A model generated the notes under the pieces. The model had not been told where the DNA came from and did no database searches. It saw only the letters and a list, made by a program, of their open reading frames with translations. 64,000 nucleotides of DNA. Source: Symbiodinium microadriaticum. Taxonomy: Eukaryota; Sar; Dinophyceae; Suessiales; Symbiodiniaceae. Each line of letters begins with the position of its first letter. Positions within the stretch are counted from its first letter, which is position 1. The stretch covers positions 177,323 through 241,322 of the forward strand of contig LSRX01001119.1 of the NCBI GenBank assembly GCA_001939145.1, given 5' to 3'. Shown piece after piece: positions 18,501 through 30,700 of the stretch. The position numbers and the translations under genes are program-made.

Positions 18501-20380
18501 CTCGACCATCTTCAACCCAAGCCCGGAGATCTTAAAACCCCTCGTGAAGCCAGAGCCCGCAATCAGAGATCCCGAATTGTAATCCTTGAAGCGCCCTGAA
18601 TGGACTCCATGTCTGGCATTGCCGTGCGTGGGAGATGAGACAATCAAGCTAATCGGGCACCTGAAGCTCCCCTAAACCCTAAAACCCCTAAACCCCTAAA
18701 CCCTAAACCCCTAAACCTCAAACCCCTAAACCCTAAAAGCCACTCGGGTGTCGTGTGAAGGTAAAACGCCCCAAAAAACCCGGCAGACCAAGCCTCGGCA
18801 CTACACAAACACATTCTGCGCAAAGATGCAAGATAAGGGTTTTAGGGTTTAGGGTTTAGGGGTTTAGGAGGGTTTGCTTTAGAGTCAGGTAGGGGATGAG
18901 TATGCGGAAGTTATTGTACTGGTTTGTCGAGGCCCGTAACCTACGAACTGAAGTGATATCGCTGCGTGTCGTCATGTGTTCATGCGAAAGCGCGTAGCTT
19001 GCACATCCCTGCTCGCATTGGCAACGGCGCTGATGTTGCTGACAAGCCTTGTCCATGCCTGTAACGAAGGTGATAATCGTCACCATCTCCATCAAACGTC
19101 ATCATTTTGTCGACGGCATGGTTGCTTTTCATCATGTCAGAGGGCAGCAGCGTTAGCCTGTAAATACATGGTCCTGAATCTCAAGCATCATGCTGGAGAG
19201 AGATGTCTCCTAAGACTCCGGGTTCTCGTCGGCCTTGGGCTGTGCGCTACAGCCGTTGTCATGTCATCCATGTGAAGATGCCAACAACCGCCTGACTTCC
19301 TTCGTCATACTACAAGTAGTTTGGGCTGCTTGCGCTCGGTTTTGGTACCAACGCCCACGTCCTCAACTGAACCTCGGTTTTGAAAGAGCCTTCTTCACAA
19401 AGCGGCGGTAGGTGGATGGCTGCTGTTTCTTTAGAGCCTAGGATACTCGGTCTTTGTTTCCTTAGCCCTAAGCCTAGACCGAAGGCCGTGAACCTAGACC
19501 ATGCAGCCCGCACCGAAGTGCACATCCATCAGCCTTCAACTGGAAAGGTCTAGCACCCTGTCCTTAAGACGTCGAGTCCGAGTTCGCATATCCCAGGCTT
19601 TGGTGTATGCTCCCATTTGGGGTCCATGTTTGGGCAGCCGTGTTTTCAGAAACTCAATTCCGATCACCTAAACCCCGGACCCCAAAGCCCTGCGTTGAAG
19701 CCCCAAAGCCTACACCTTGCAACCCCAGCCTCAATACTTCGCGCTTGGCAGCTGAGAAGCTCGAGTTAACATTGCCAAACCCTTCGAACACCACTTCTGA
19801 GACAGGTTCGCCATATGATAGCACATGTGATTGTGCATTTGTATGTATATTTTCTATGTAGAGAGAGAGAGAGACAGCTGCTAAAATATGGAATTTGAAC
19901 ACATCACACGCAAGCAGATCCCTAGGGTCACGACGAAAAGACATTCTACAAACACAACAGCAAGAATGCCCATGAACCCAAGCTTCTTCAAAGCAGCTCC
20001 GGAGCAGTGGAGCGTCCCAGACCACTAGCTCAAAGCTCCAAGACTACCCGAACGGCCGTGACAGCAGCCGGAGCCCCCAAACCCTGCATCAACCCTACGA
20101 GTCCAAAACCATAAGCCCTGAGAGTCCGAGACCCCCAAAATTTGAACCCCTCCTCCCTGAACCCTAAAACTGAGGGGTCTCGGGCTTGGGGTTTGCCCCT
20201 TGTCGCCCCTCTCGATGACATGCGCGCCTCGCCGGGGCCCTCACTGGCGGCCAGGGTGGAGGACGTTCGACGCTCATCGTTTTTGTTTTATATTCTGTTT
20301 CTTTCCAAAAACAGCTGGGCCATTAGGGTCTGTGGGCCTCAGGCTTCTGGCTACGGATTGCAGAGTTTCGCGGGTTTAAC
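15540..20380 (+). other. Intron-like DNA rich in CCCTAAA/TTTAGGG heptamers
   Basis: Heptamer-like runs occur at about 16290-16325, 16405-16490, 17270-17345, 18660-18740 and 18835-18870, in both orientations. One weak exon candidate lies at 16331-16378 (AFKALFAGDELLPQPG, after GCCAG), with a rival frame. Another is near 20155-20260 (LDDMRASPGPSLAARVED). Nothing else is supportable. Confidence 0.4.
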
Positions 20381-20387
20381 GCGGTAG

Positions 20388-20490
20388 GGCTTTTTGCGCA
20401 GAACGGCTAGCAAGTCGCAAGACCATGAGCCCAAGCGGCATCAACGGTGGCCAGACGAGAAGCCCTTTTTTCGCTTTGTGGACCTGAGTG
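20388..20490 (+). CDS. Linker exon candidate
   Basis: After GCGGTAG the open frame reads GFLRRTASKSQDHEPKRH then QRWPDEKPFFRFVDL, followed by possible GT donors. The composition is protein-like and free of the heptamer motif, but no family is recognised. The exact 3' end is unresolved. Confidence 0.3.
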
Positions 20491-20754
20491 CATACACAAA
20501 GTGGCCCTCCCTGGTAATAGCACCCGTGGTGCATGACGATAACATTACGCGTAAGACATATAAGCCCTGCACATCCTCTGCCTTGCAAAAGCTCCCTTTA
20601 CCTTCAACCCAAGCCTCAAACGCGATTCCCTCAACTCAGCACCAAGCAGTAAACCCTTGGACAGATACGCAGCAGTCGTAGAACCGTGCAGCCGCTCTGG
20701 TTCCTGTATCGCATACCTTATCCTGATGGACCTTCTCATGCAAACTTACGAAAG

Positions 20755-20821
20755 GAGAAGCATCACGGCGGCTCCCGCGCCCTCGTAGCTTCCTTGGATC
20801 GCGCCTGGGACTCTTTAGAAA
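20755..20821 (+). CDS. Linker exon candidate
   Basis: After GAAAG the frame reads EKHHGGSRALVASLDRAWDS and ends at a GA donor near 20818 or a GT donor at 20822. With the GA choice it joins in phase 0 to ELKAERAT. No family is recognised; a helical linker is likely. Confidence 0.4.
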
Positions 20822-21395
20822 GTATTGTCGCGTCGGGGGTTAAGTTAGGGCAGCTTAGATTTGAGATTCATGGCTTCAGCGTTGCAGGTCTGGGGTTTAG
20901 GTGTCGGGTAGGCCGGGAGAGGTTGCGGAGTGGTGGCTTTCCCAGTGTTGGAACTTCTTGTGTTGGTGTCATTCTGTCTTGTGCGGGGGTTTGTCAGCTT
21001 GCTGGCGGTGCTGCTGGTGATGCTCTTAGTACATCTGTGTGTTTAGAGTTGCCACATGGTTTTTGCGGCTAGACGTACCTTGGTTAAGGAGTCGACACAA
21101 AAAGGGTCGGGTCTATGTTAGAAACTCTGATTTTCTCACATGCAGACTCCATCCTGGAAGGCGCCTTAAGAGCCCATAACGGAAAAAGCTTGAGACCCCA
21201 ACTACTACACCTTTAGCCTTTAGCCTTGCATGAGAAGCCCGAGTCCCTAGACCGTATCTATACTACTAGACTGAACGCCAACCCTCCAACCCTGCACCTT
21301 GATGTTTTTTTACCTCTTGAACCCTAAACTCTAAACTCTAAATCTCCAACCTCAAGGATGGGTCCCTCCCTCACACTTAGATGTAAGTCTTTCAG

Positions 21396-21419
21396 GAGTT
21401 GAAAGCTGAAAGGGCGACC
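21396..21419 (+). CDS. Micro-exon, linker (candidate)
   Basis: CTTTCAG precedes 24 bases reading ELKAERAT, followed by GTGAGT, a strong donor. The very clean splice sites are the main support. Confidence 0.4.
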
Positions 21420-22457
21420 GTGAGTCCAAAACCAACATAGACCTCTGATTTATTGCAACGGATCCTGGGGTTTTTTCTCGGGTGCAAAAAAACTCTTCTC
21501 CTGCCCTCGCCCCGGCTCCCAAAGGACAGCTCATAGTGTTGATGATCGTTGCATGGCCTTGGAGCCTCTACACATAGGCTCGATGTGACGAAAGAGGGTG
21601 AAATCAAGATCACAAGGGTGCGAAGCACAGCAGTTGCCGTTCGGTTGCTTTCATTCGCCCGGCTTTTCTAAGTAGGTATGATGTCAGGCATTTGGGTCAG
21701 GTATACCGGTGGGTTCTTGTCAAGAGTGGCGTAGCCTCGGGAATCAAAACGGGGAACCTGATCTAGAGAACTACCCACATCGTTGAATTACGGGATAGGG
21801 GACTCTTTCCTCAACGTGTTGGCGCTTTTCAGGGAGCGGCTACGCCACGCCGAGCCCGACCAAGGAGGCCGGGACCCTTAAGGTCAAAGGCTTAGGGTTT
21901 GGATTTGATATGATTTGATGGTTCAGGGCGGCAGGTTTAGTGTTCGAGGGTTAAGGCCCAAAAAGCAGACCTCCCCTTGCAGGGATGTTGGATTCAAAGT
22001 ACTGAGGCTTCTTTTAGGGCTTAGGTTTCGGGTGCCTTTTAGCGGATTTTAGCGTCTTCCTCGGGTCTGCAGTCTGGAATTCAGGCTGCAGCCATGTCTT
22101 ATTGGTTTCGCAGCAAACCTCCCAGGATCACAGTTTCTGCCTGGCTTGGGATGTAGGGAGGCCCCAAAACTACATCCTTTAGTAAACTGTGCACACTGCG
22201 TTGAAGTATAGGCTACATTTCAAGAGAACATCCGGCCTGTTAAGCCTCCTATGACTATGAAGCCCCACAGCATACAATGATGTTGCCTTTCTGATGTGTT
22301 GGGGGTGCGAGGCTGCAAAATGGATAGAATGAATCGAAGTCTAGCCCAGACAACCCTGAGCCTGAGCCCCTGCTGTCTGAAATGTGGGGGGCTGCTAGAC
22401 TGTCGCTTCCCAGCGCTTGTTGAATAATGGCTACATCATATTGCATTCGTGCACGAG

Positions 22458-22590
22458 GAGAAGGATCGGCTTCAGTTGGAGGTCCTTTTTCGGAGCCAAG
22501 CCGTAACACATGGCCAGAGCCCTGAGGACTCGTTGCCGACAGATCCTGCGCCCACGCCCTCGGGTCAGGGTCAGGATGAAGGCGACAGCA
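22458..22590 (+). CDS. Linker exon candidate
   Basis: The frame reads EKDRLQLEVLFRSQAVTHGQ followed by an acidic, Ser/Pro-rich stretch SPEDSLPTDPAPTPSGQGQ and then DEGD. It is open until a TGA near 22612. The donor may be GGTCAG or GCGACA. Low-complexity acidic linkers of this kind lie upstream of phosphatase domains in several signalling proteins; no specific family is recognised. Confidence 0.4.
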
Positions 22591-22689
22591 GCCACTTAGC
22601 CGTTCAGATCTGAGGTTTTGCTGGTTGGGGATTTTGAAGCCGAGAGAGCCGCTCCTGCGCTCCGCTCCCAGTCTCTTTCGGCTCTATAG

Positions 22690-22815
22690 GTTCTGCAACC
22701 TCTCGAAACTTAGAGGGCGAAGCGGGTCGACCTTCAGACGAACCAAAGCTACCACCCGGACAGCAGACGAATCAAAGCCATCATTCGGAGAAGATGGAGA
22801 AGCACTACCACCACC
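22690..22815 (+). CDS. Linker exon candidate with His-rich end
   Basis: One frame reads RNLEGEAGRPSDEPKLPPGQ, then QTNQSHHSEKMEKHYHHHH and a TAA. A second open frame (RSGSTFRRTKATTRTADESK) competes. The exon probably starts after TTAGAG. Coding is plausible but the frame is not settled. Confidence 0.3.
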
Positions 22816-23310
22816 ATCATTAAGTACCGGGTTTCGCGTCGAGGGCTCTGCAGGTGGGGGCTGCTTCGGCTTAGACGGGCTTGCGTGCCCAAAACCTTGG
22901 GTTTGGGTTGAGGGTTTAGGAGTTGTAGGTTTTAGACGTTGATGGCCTGTTTACTTTTAACTCTGTGTTCATGGCTCTGAGTACAAGCTTTGTGGACGAC
23001 ATGAGCAGGGCGAGTGCTCCGAGTGTGCTTTTTGTTGCACAAGGTGGAGGCCCTAAATCCCACTCTCTTAACGGTTTCAGCTTCAGGGTTTCGTCTTGCA
23101 TGGCGTACCGCCTGGTCACGACGAACGGGCTTTAAACTGAAAAAGCCAACCCTGGAATTCCTAACCCTAAGAGAGTCAGGATGCCCTTTGTCAGCACTTC
23201 AAGAAGTTGTTTCATGTCTGTAAAAGATGGACCTATAGCGGTATCGTTCGTAAATACCCTTCGGGGCCTTGTGAATTGCAACCCAGGCCCCAGTAAAGAA
23301 ACGACTCCAG

Positions 23311-23420
23311 GCCCGGGAAGCTTACGCCATCTTCCGCCGAGCGGAGGGGGCCTTCCGAGACCGTCTGGGCTCCCGCAGGCGGGCGTTTTGGCGCGGGAAG
23401 AGAAGTTCAGATGATGGCAG
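23311..23420 (+). CDS. Exon: basic helical linker
   Basis: After CTCCAG the 110 bases read AREAYAIFRRAEGAFRDRLG and then SRRRAFWRGKRSSDDG, followed by a GTGTCT donor. The Ala/Arg-rich amphipathic helix with aromatic residues is of the kind that binds calmodulin, and PPEF phosphatases do carry an N-terminal calmodulin-binding IQ region, but no IQ consensus is visible. Coding is well supported by composition and splice sites. Confidence 0.55.
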
Positions 23421-24180
23421 GTGTCTTACAGATTGACAGGGAGTAGCCGACTCAGCCGTTTAAGGTTTGCGGTTTGGGGATTGGCCGCATCTTATAAGTT
23501 GTCATTATGCGCCGGACGGTTCTCAGAAGCGTGCCGTGCGGCAGTTCTTCTCTCCAGTTAGTTAGCTCAATAGCTTGTAATCAAGGAATACACCTTAAAC
23601 TCTATAAGCCTGATTATGATGATGCCTGTACTCGTCTCAAGAAGTGTCCGCCCGATTCCGACGATGAGGCTTTAGTGAACATTCATCAAGGCGTAAATCT
23701 ATAAGGTGAAGCCGAATCGCTGCAAACCATGGTGATGCACACAGTTGCCCTGCAGCTCCTGGTTCCTCGAGACCGGCCAAGGTTTTGGGATGTTCTGCAC
23801 ATATATCTCGCAGTCACGAACCTTTTCCCCGAGCTGTTTGCGAGGTGTTTCCGTTCCATGAACGGCAAGAGTCCTAAAAACGGTTCATGATGCGGCTCGT
23901 GCGTTCCATCATCCTGAACCCAGCAAAGGGGATGTCGTTCAGGGTTTCGGGGAAGCTTCTTTACAAAGGTCCCAAGACACAGTATGCCCGATCTGACGGG
24001 GACCTGCACGGTGGCATTTCTCGGCCGCCCACAAAGCCGAGAGCCCTACAAAGAGCAACAGCCCTAATTAGCTAAGGAACATTCCTCAGATAATATTGAG
24101 AATCCCTTTTGACAGTCAAGGGCTATCCACTGATGAAGGAGTACTGGACTCTCCTGATACTGCTCTCCACATGCCGACAG

Positions 24181-24226
24181 GTGGCCTTCGAATTAGAGGA
24201 GGCCGAAGAGTGGCTTGGTCGAGCAA
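24181..24226 (+). CDS. Exon: acidic helix
   Basis: After GCCGACAG the sequence reads VAFELEEAEEWLGRA and is followed by GTTTAAG. A short acidic helix with clean AG-G and GT sites. Confidence 0.45.
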
Positions 24227-25396
24227 GTTTAAGGAAACCCCAAATTGTAAGCACTGGAAGTCTGCTGGATGTCAAGGTTTCGGATGCTCTTTGACCGTGG
24301 TTTCTTGTGGCTCTGCTCTAGATCCCTTTCTTTCAGGTGCCCTTTTGCCCACAATTGCTATAACAAGGGCTAGCTAGCGGGGGATCCCAAATGCCACTGC
24401 CCGGCAAGCCTCAGTTCAAGAAACACACGCCTGTCTCTAGGATGCAGAGTTTGGAGTCAAGGCTTTAAGGTGAAGGGTCGATAAGGTTTAGGCGGTTTAG
24501 GGTTTGGGAACAATGTAAGGTTTAGGCTGAAGGGCCTAAGGCCTAAGGTTGAGGGTTTGGGGTGGCCTTCTGCTCAAGCCGAAGTGTAGGCCCCTGCTTG
24601 GTAAGCCGCTAACAACGGGCCTTTATACGACCATCCCGGTGATAGTCCGCAGCAGAGGCGGGGGGTTGTTGCTGATCACGAGTCTACATGAGCCTTACCC
24701 TGTGAGTCCGACTTTGATATCAACACGACAGGATTGAAACTAAACCCTGTCCCAAAACTGGTACGGCACCCGGCATCCAGGCACGGCAATATGATGTCGA
24801 GCCCTTCGTTCATGGAGGGGTCTGGCGTTTTTAAATTGGCTCTGTTCGTGGTTTATCAGAAAAGACAAACTTAAACAAGCAAGATGTGCTCTTAATATTA
24901 TGTGTTGCTATCTGTCGGTGTTTTGTGGATTTACTAACAGAGGAGCACGCACTAGGTTCGTTCGTCTTGAATTCAACACACAACGGTACCTGAAGAGATA
25001 CCTGAGCTACAGAAGGAAAGCAATGAGTGACCGGATGGTCAATAAATCTTGGTTTAAGTATTGGTGTCTTGCTCCCCTTCCATACAATGGTTTCATGAAG
25101 TGAAACCAAGCGTGAAAGCTACTCCCAAAGGAAAGGGAAGCAAGAAACCAAGGACTCGTTTGCCAGCGTCGTGCCAGCTGAGTGGCGGTAGGTTCTTGTC
25201 GAGGAAACTTTACATACATCACATTGCCATAATGGATGCGTGGAAGCAGTGCTTCCAATGGTAAGTTAGTTCACACCTGTCAAGAGCCCCAAACAAGCTA
25301 AACCCTGAAGTCCTAAACCCTAAACCCCTAAACCCTAAGCCCCTAAACCCTAAGCCCCTAAACCCTAAACCCCCCAAACAAGCACCAGCCGCCAAG

Positions 25397-25445
25397 GTTC
25401 CGCAGCCTCCAGCAGGCCAAAGTAGCGGAGCGCCTGCAGCGACCC
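25397..25445 (+). CDS. Linker exon candidate
   Basis: After GCCAAG the frame reads FRSLQQAKVAERLQRP. A second open frame (APAAKVPQPPAGQSSGAPAA) runs through the same bases. Directly upstream lies a pure CCCTAAACC run at about 25300-25375. Confidence 0.35.
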
Positions 25446-26760
25446 TGCCCAACTCAGACGGATGTTCCCACATTCGCTTCATAGTGCTTTATAGGGTTCA
25501 GGCTAGGTTTGATGTTTCGGGTTGAGATTTCAGGGCAGACACCATAAGACTTTAGAGACCCGAAAGAAGAGCCGCAGGCTGGCTTAGCCCTCGGAGCCTA
25601 AAGCCTTTCATCCTGTCGCAGAACAACACCCCCTCCAAATCCCTGTTCCCCAAATCTTGTTTTGCGCGGCCTGCACCCCAAACAGGCTCGATTCTCAGGC
25701 TTGGGGTTCCGTGCTTGTGGTTGAGCAGGTTTTTGAGTTGAAGGGTCAGGGACTCAGGGTTTTCGCAGCCCTTGACACGCCCCGTCGTTTTGGACATCGC
25801 TTCCGTCGCTCACCTTCTCTTAGTAGCATCATGACGCTACGATATGACAGCGGACGACGACGACGACGAAGACTCTGCTTCTTTTGTCTTTCGAATGTAA
25901 CTAAGACTGGTATTGTGGTTTCGACACTGGCGTATTTTCTGGCTACTGGTAATCGCAAGCAAACAGCTGTGGCGGCTCGCGATCGTATGTGTAGTAAGCA
26001 GTTGATATGTAACCCTGCAAATGAATAGCATTGTAATCGCATCAGAGGTAAATTGAGAAGAAGGAAACCAGGAAACATAGCACTAACAACAACGAGACAG
26101 CCCACACACCAAACAGCCTCAAAACCCTACACCCCTGAACCCTAAACCCCAAAACCCCCTAAACCCTGAACCCTAAACCCTAAGCCGTGGAAGGGGAAAA
26201 GCCCGTCGGGTCTCAGGGCGTATAACGGCACGAGACCGAGCTGTCAGGTCCCAGATCTGCGCCGGGCGCCGACAAGCCGCCGGCTCGGAAGGGAGCCACA
26301 GGACATGAAGGGTTCTGTGAAGGTTTTTTTCGAGGTTGAAACAGGATTCTGTGAGGGCTGTGTGACGGATTCTCAAAGTTCTGTAAGCATGTTACAGGGA
26401 GTCTCGAAGGCTTATTTGTGTGTCGATTTATGGGTGTTCCAAAACTGAGGGCTGGCGCTGTTAGGATCACAGTTGCAAAATCAGAAACAACAGAGCCCGG
26501 GGCGCATCAGAAATTGTGTGGCGGAAACCGGGGCCCACGAGAGGGGGTGTTGCGGGGAAGAGAAGTGAGTAGTGACGTTCAGTTTGTGAGTTGTTTGCCG
26601 ATGGTGAGGGGTGTGCAGGGGTGCAATGACATCCGGTTTGCGAGCTCTGAACCCTGAACGCCAAACCCCCAGCCCCTACGAAGAGCTAGGCTTTAAACCC
26701 ATTCTAAAGCCTGAATTCTACACCCTCCAGCTTTGGAGCCCTTTCTTCCGCCGGAGTCAG

Positions 26761-26800
26761 GACCAAGAGCGGCTCGAAGCTGCAAGTGAAGCTAGGCCAC
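26761..26800 (+). CDS. Linker exon candidate
   Basis: After GGAGTCAG the frame reads DQERLEAASEAR. A charged helix; the donor is uncertain. Confidence 0.35.
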
Positions 26801-27078
26801 CCGGCCGCAGGGGCTTTGGGGTCCTAGCTGCCTAGCTTCCTCACCTGTCTACTATCAAGGCCGGGTAGAGTCTAGCGGTTCAAGGTTTTGCATTCGCAAA
26901 GCTGGGCTTCCTGGGTCCAATTCCTCGGGGTGGAAGACGTTCGCCACGTACCTTGCTGAAGCCAGACGCCGCTGAAGCGTGAACTCTGAAGTCAGTTCCT
27001 TGAGCCCGAGGCGTTCAATCCCTGAACCCTATCCGCCCTATCCCTTCAGCTTCAACCCTCGGCCCTTCGCTTGGCCAG

Positions 27079-27108
27079 GTCCGGTCGCGCAGAGCGAGCG
27101 GCAAAAAG
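27079..27108 (+). CDS. Micro-exon, basic linker (candidate)
   Basis: After TGGCCAG 30 bases read VRSRRASGKK or, in another phase, SGRAERAAK. A GTGTGC donor follows. Phase 0 fits the next exon. Confidence 0.35.
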
Positions 27109-27676
27109 GTGTGCACGAGCCACTCTCAGAGAAGGCCGGGGGGATTCTTTTATCTTCAATAATAACCCAAAGACAGCCTTCATGCTCTTTTCTTACCGGT
27201 CCCATAAGGGGAAACATGTCGAAAAACGACCTCAACAGAGATTATAGGAACCTCTTGTATGTCAACCTGTGACCAGACAGGGTTTTTGTGCTTTGCAGGT
27301 TTTCTTGTGGACAATGGAGGGTTTTCTTGTAGACAATGGAGACTAGGCTCCAAGGATAGAGCGGGACATCGGGCAGTTTGTGCCCAACATGTGGTGCGTT
27401 TCAGTCTGCCGGAACGGCTGGTTAACTTAAACCCCATCTGGTGGCTGTATAGTTCGAAGTCAGAGTTCAGATTTCTTCTGTGGGTGTGATAGTTGCCAGG
27501 GTTGCCAGCTTTATGCCGGGTTTTCCTCAAATCCTAAAGTAGCTCGACGGAGCGGTATAGTTGTCACGGGTGTTGCCAGCTACATGCCGGGTTTCATCCA
27601 CGCCCCAAACTCGACGTTTTGGAGAATCCCGCCCTGAGAGCCCAAAGAGAAGAAAGCAGAAGCTTCGGCGTCAGAG

Positions 27677-27748
27677 GCACTTCTTGACACCCTTCGTGGT
27701 CTTTGCGAGTCACCGGGCACCCCCCTGAATGTCCAGCTGGTCGAGCAG
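27677..27748 (+). CDS. PPEF-like gene, exon: N-terminal helix before the catalytic core
   Basis: The frame reads ALLDTLRGLCESPGTPLNVQ then LVEQ, followed by a GCTCGC donor. PPP phosphatases begin with a helix pair of the form L.......L....v..ll..a...l, and LVEQ joins in phase 0 to VLLAAEEF in the next exon. The upstream bases (EKKAEASASE) are also in frame, so the start may be earlier. Confidence 0.7.
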
Positions 27749-30700
27749 GCTCGCCTAAAGATTCGGGTTGCAGGGGTGTGGGGTATGGGGCCGGGGGTTC
27801 TCGAATTCAGGGTGTAGGGGTTCAGCGATAAGGATGCAGGGGCTCCAGGGAGTACGGAGCCCCCGGCTTGGGACTGGAATGGGGAGACCCGGATGGCAAA
27901 GAGCAGTGCCTAAATTGTGGGGCTGCGGGTAAAGTACTTGGGCATCCTGTGGTTTAAACGGGGTTCAAGCTTAAGGGCTCAAGGATGTTAGGGTTCGGCG
28001 GCCCGGCTCACTAAAGACCTTTTTGTTGCAGGACGAGGACTGAAGTTCTTTAGGCATTGTTGGTGGTTCGATACGCTTGAGGCTCGGACCGATTCTTGAT
28101 TTGGCGCTGTGGCTGTGAGGTTTAGCGGTCGGTGCGATGGGAGCTTCCCAGGATGCCTGACCGCCGTAAATTGCAGAATTCACCCTGAAACCCCAAAGCA
28201 GACCCGAAATCCTAGGCCTGTTCAAATACTAGTATGAACAAAACGACCCAGATGACATGACTCTACGCCCAGTAAGCAACGCTTCCCGGAACCCTGGCTC
28301 TCGGCGCCAACGCCAAAACTGCTTGTGACTTCGCAGTCCCATGGGGCTAGCTACACGATCCAGAATTTAAATCTAAACCCTGTTTTGAGGGTTTGGGGCC
28401 ATAATTTGCTAGAGCGCCTTTTTGGGACGTGGGCGGCGATTGCATGAGCGTTCGTGCGGCTCCTTTCTCTTAGGATCACGGTTTAGGATGCACACTAGCC
28501 CACCCTAACCCGCGGCAGTCGGAAACCTCTGAACTCCTAGACCCCGAGCTGCACATTCGTGCAGCAACAATACCCCTTTGCAAGTAAGACTACATAGACC
28601 CTGCACAGGTGTTGCTCGCCGCGGAAGAGTTTCTTTACTACGGCCGTCACGAGGTCTCGGCACAGTTTCAGCCAGGGCATCCATGTTGTCTGCCTGATTG
28701 TAGAACCCCTACACCCCCAAAACCCTAAACCGCAACCCCGACCTCACAAGGGTTTAGACGGGGTTGATAAGTAGTGTCGTCTTACGTTCTTGATTCTCCG
28801 AAACACGGCCTTTAACAATTGTGGTGTCTTACCACATGGTTTGAGGCGTGCAGGCAGTGTTGAAGGGAAGCCCGGCCTAAGTCGTCCTGAATGACCTCTG
28901 CTACTGCTAATTACTCCTCACTCTTCTGACGGCAGTGCTGATGACTTTCTTTGTTGCGCTTACAAAACTATCATGCCAACCGTGATTGAGGCGATTGCCG
29001 AGCTCCGCGTGCCAGAGGCGTCGGAGAAATCAGGTGCAACCGGGGCGCGAGAAGCGAGGATTTCCTGTTCTCGGGAGTTCCGGTTTGGGTGCGTAAGCAC
29101 CACGCTTTGCAACCTGAAGCTTGGCAGCCCTAATGCCCCAAATTGTAGAGCCCAATAACTATAAACGCCCGGCCAAAATATGAAGCCCTAGAGCCCTCGA
29201 GCCTTCAAACCCCGAAGACAGCCGGAAAAAGACAGGTCCGGAGGCCTCCACGAGTTCTCCGAACCGAGTCGTCGTGGCCCCTTGGATGAAGCCCTGGTAT
29301 GGCCTCAGGGGTCTTCCGGGTTGGGGTTAATGTAGGGGCCTTAATAATTAGAATAGGGTTTTGGGGGTTCCATATTATAAGTATAGTTTAATGGGCCCCA
29401 AAACCCGATTCTAATTATTAAGGCCCCTATATTAGGGTTACGGAGTCGCTGGTATGTTGGCTCAGATTTGGCCAAAGACCGATTTAAGGGGACACAGGAT
29501 GCAGTCCGCTCCTAGAACGACCATAGCAGGTGCCTAGCTGCAACAAGCACCACCAGGATTCAGGAAGGTAGAAGGGATCAACTTCTTTTTGAAAGGTTTA
29601 GCATGGCCATGGTGTATTGTCATTCGTCTTGTAAAATCTCCATGCTCCGAACTGAGCCTCTCGAGACTTCCCACGCGTGTCCTGCCCTAAACACACAACT
29701 CGAACCCCTAAAAGCCCAATACATATATATGCTACCCCCCCCCTCAGTTATCTACCTTTTTCGTGGCTTTCCAGGGCACGTGGGGGAGCATGTTCCCAAA
29801 ACTGTCATTCTTAGGTATATTGTTACTAGGAATACTATTGGGTCCAATGGACTTCAGTTAGCAAGCCACCGGAAACAACGCTAATTACTATTGTGCATCG
29901 TGGATTTGATTTGCATGCAATGCTGGAAGGGTAGGCTATCATGCTGGCACGCGGCCGGCCATGCTAAACATGGGCAGGGCAAGTGAATTGGAGTTCAGTC
30001 CGAAGTATTGAACTTCAATCCCGAGGATTGAACTTCAATACTCCCGGATCCAAGATTCAAGATTCAAGATCCTGGGGAAACTTTGTCTTGGAATCTTGAA
30101 TCTTGAATCTTGGATCCGGGAGTATTGAAGTTCAATCCTCGGGATTGAAGTTCAATACTTCGGACTGAACTCCAATTCACTTGCCCTGCCCATGTTTAGC
30201 ATGGCCGGCCGCGTGCCAGCATGATAGCCTACCCTTCCAGCATTGCATGCAAATCAAATCCACGATGCACAATAGTAATTAGCGTTGTTTCCGGTGGCTT
30301 GCTAACTGAAGTCCATTGGACCCAATAGTATTCCTAGTAACAATATACCTAAGAATGACAGGGCTTTTCATATTCACCCTACCATGAGTGCCGGTGTGAT
30401 AACCTATCCTTTTAGAGCTGCATGCAAATCAAAACCACGATGCTATAGCATGAAGTGTTGGTTTCCGTGTGTTGCTCACTGAAATCTATGGGAAATGTCT
30501 GAAGATAAACAATGCTGCTGGTCCGCAAAATAATTCCTACTTGGTAGAAGCAATAATCGTCGCAACAGCAGTATGGATGTTGAAGCCTTGTTGGGGCTCC
30601 NNNNNNNNNNNNNNNNNNNNNNNNNNNNNNNNNNNNNNNNNNNNNNNNNNNNNNNNNNNNNNNNNNNNNNNNNNNNNNNNNNNNNNNNNNNNNNNNNNNN

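Noticed and set aside
18976..19275. Open frame starting with a signal-peptide-like segment (LLALATALMLLTSLVHAC)
   Set aside because: Attractive start, but the rest is His/Cys-rich without a domain, no splice sites support it, and it lies among heptamer-rich intron DNA.
28960..29030. Extra phosphatase exon reading TVIEAIAELRVPEASEKS
   Set aside because: It has no AG-G acceptor, and the exons at 28609 and 29236 already join in phase across it.
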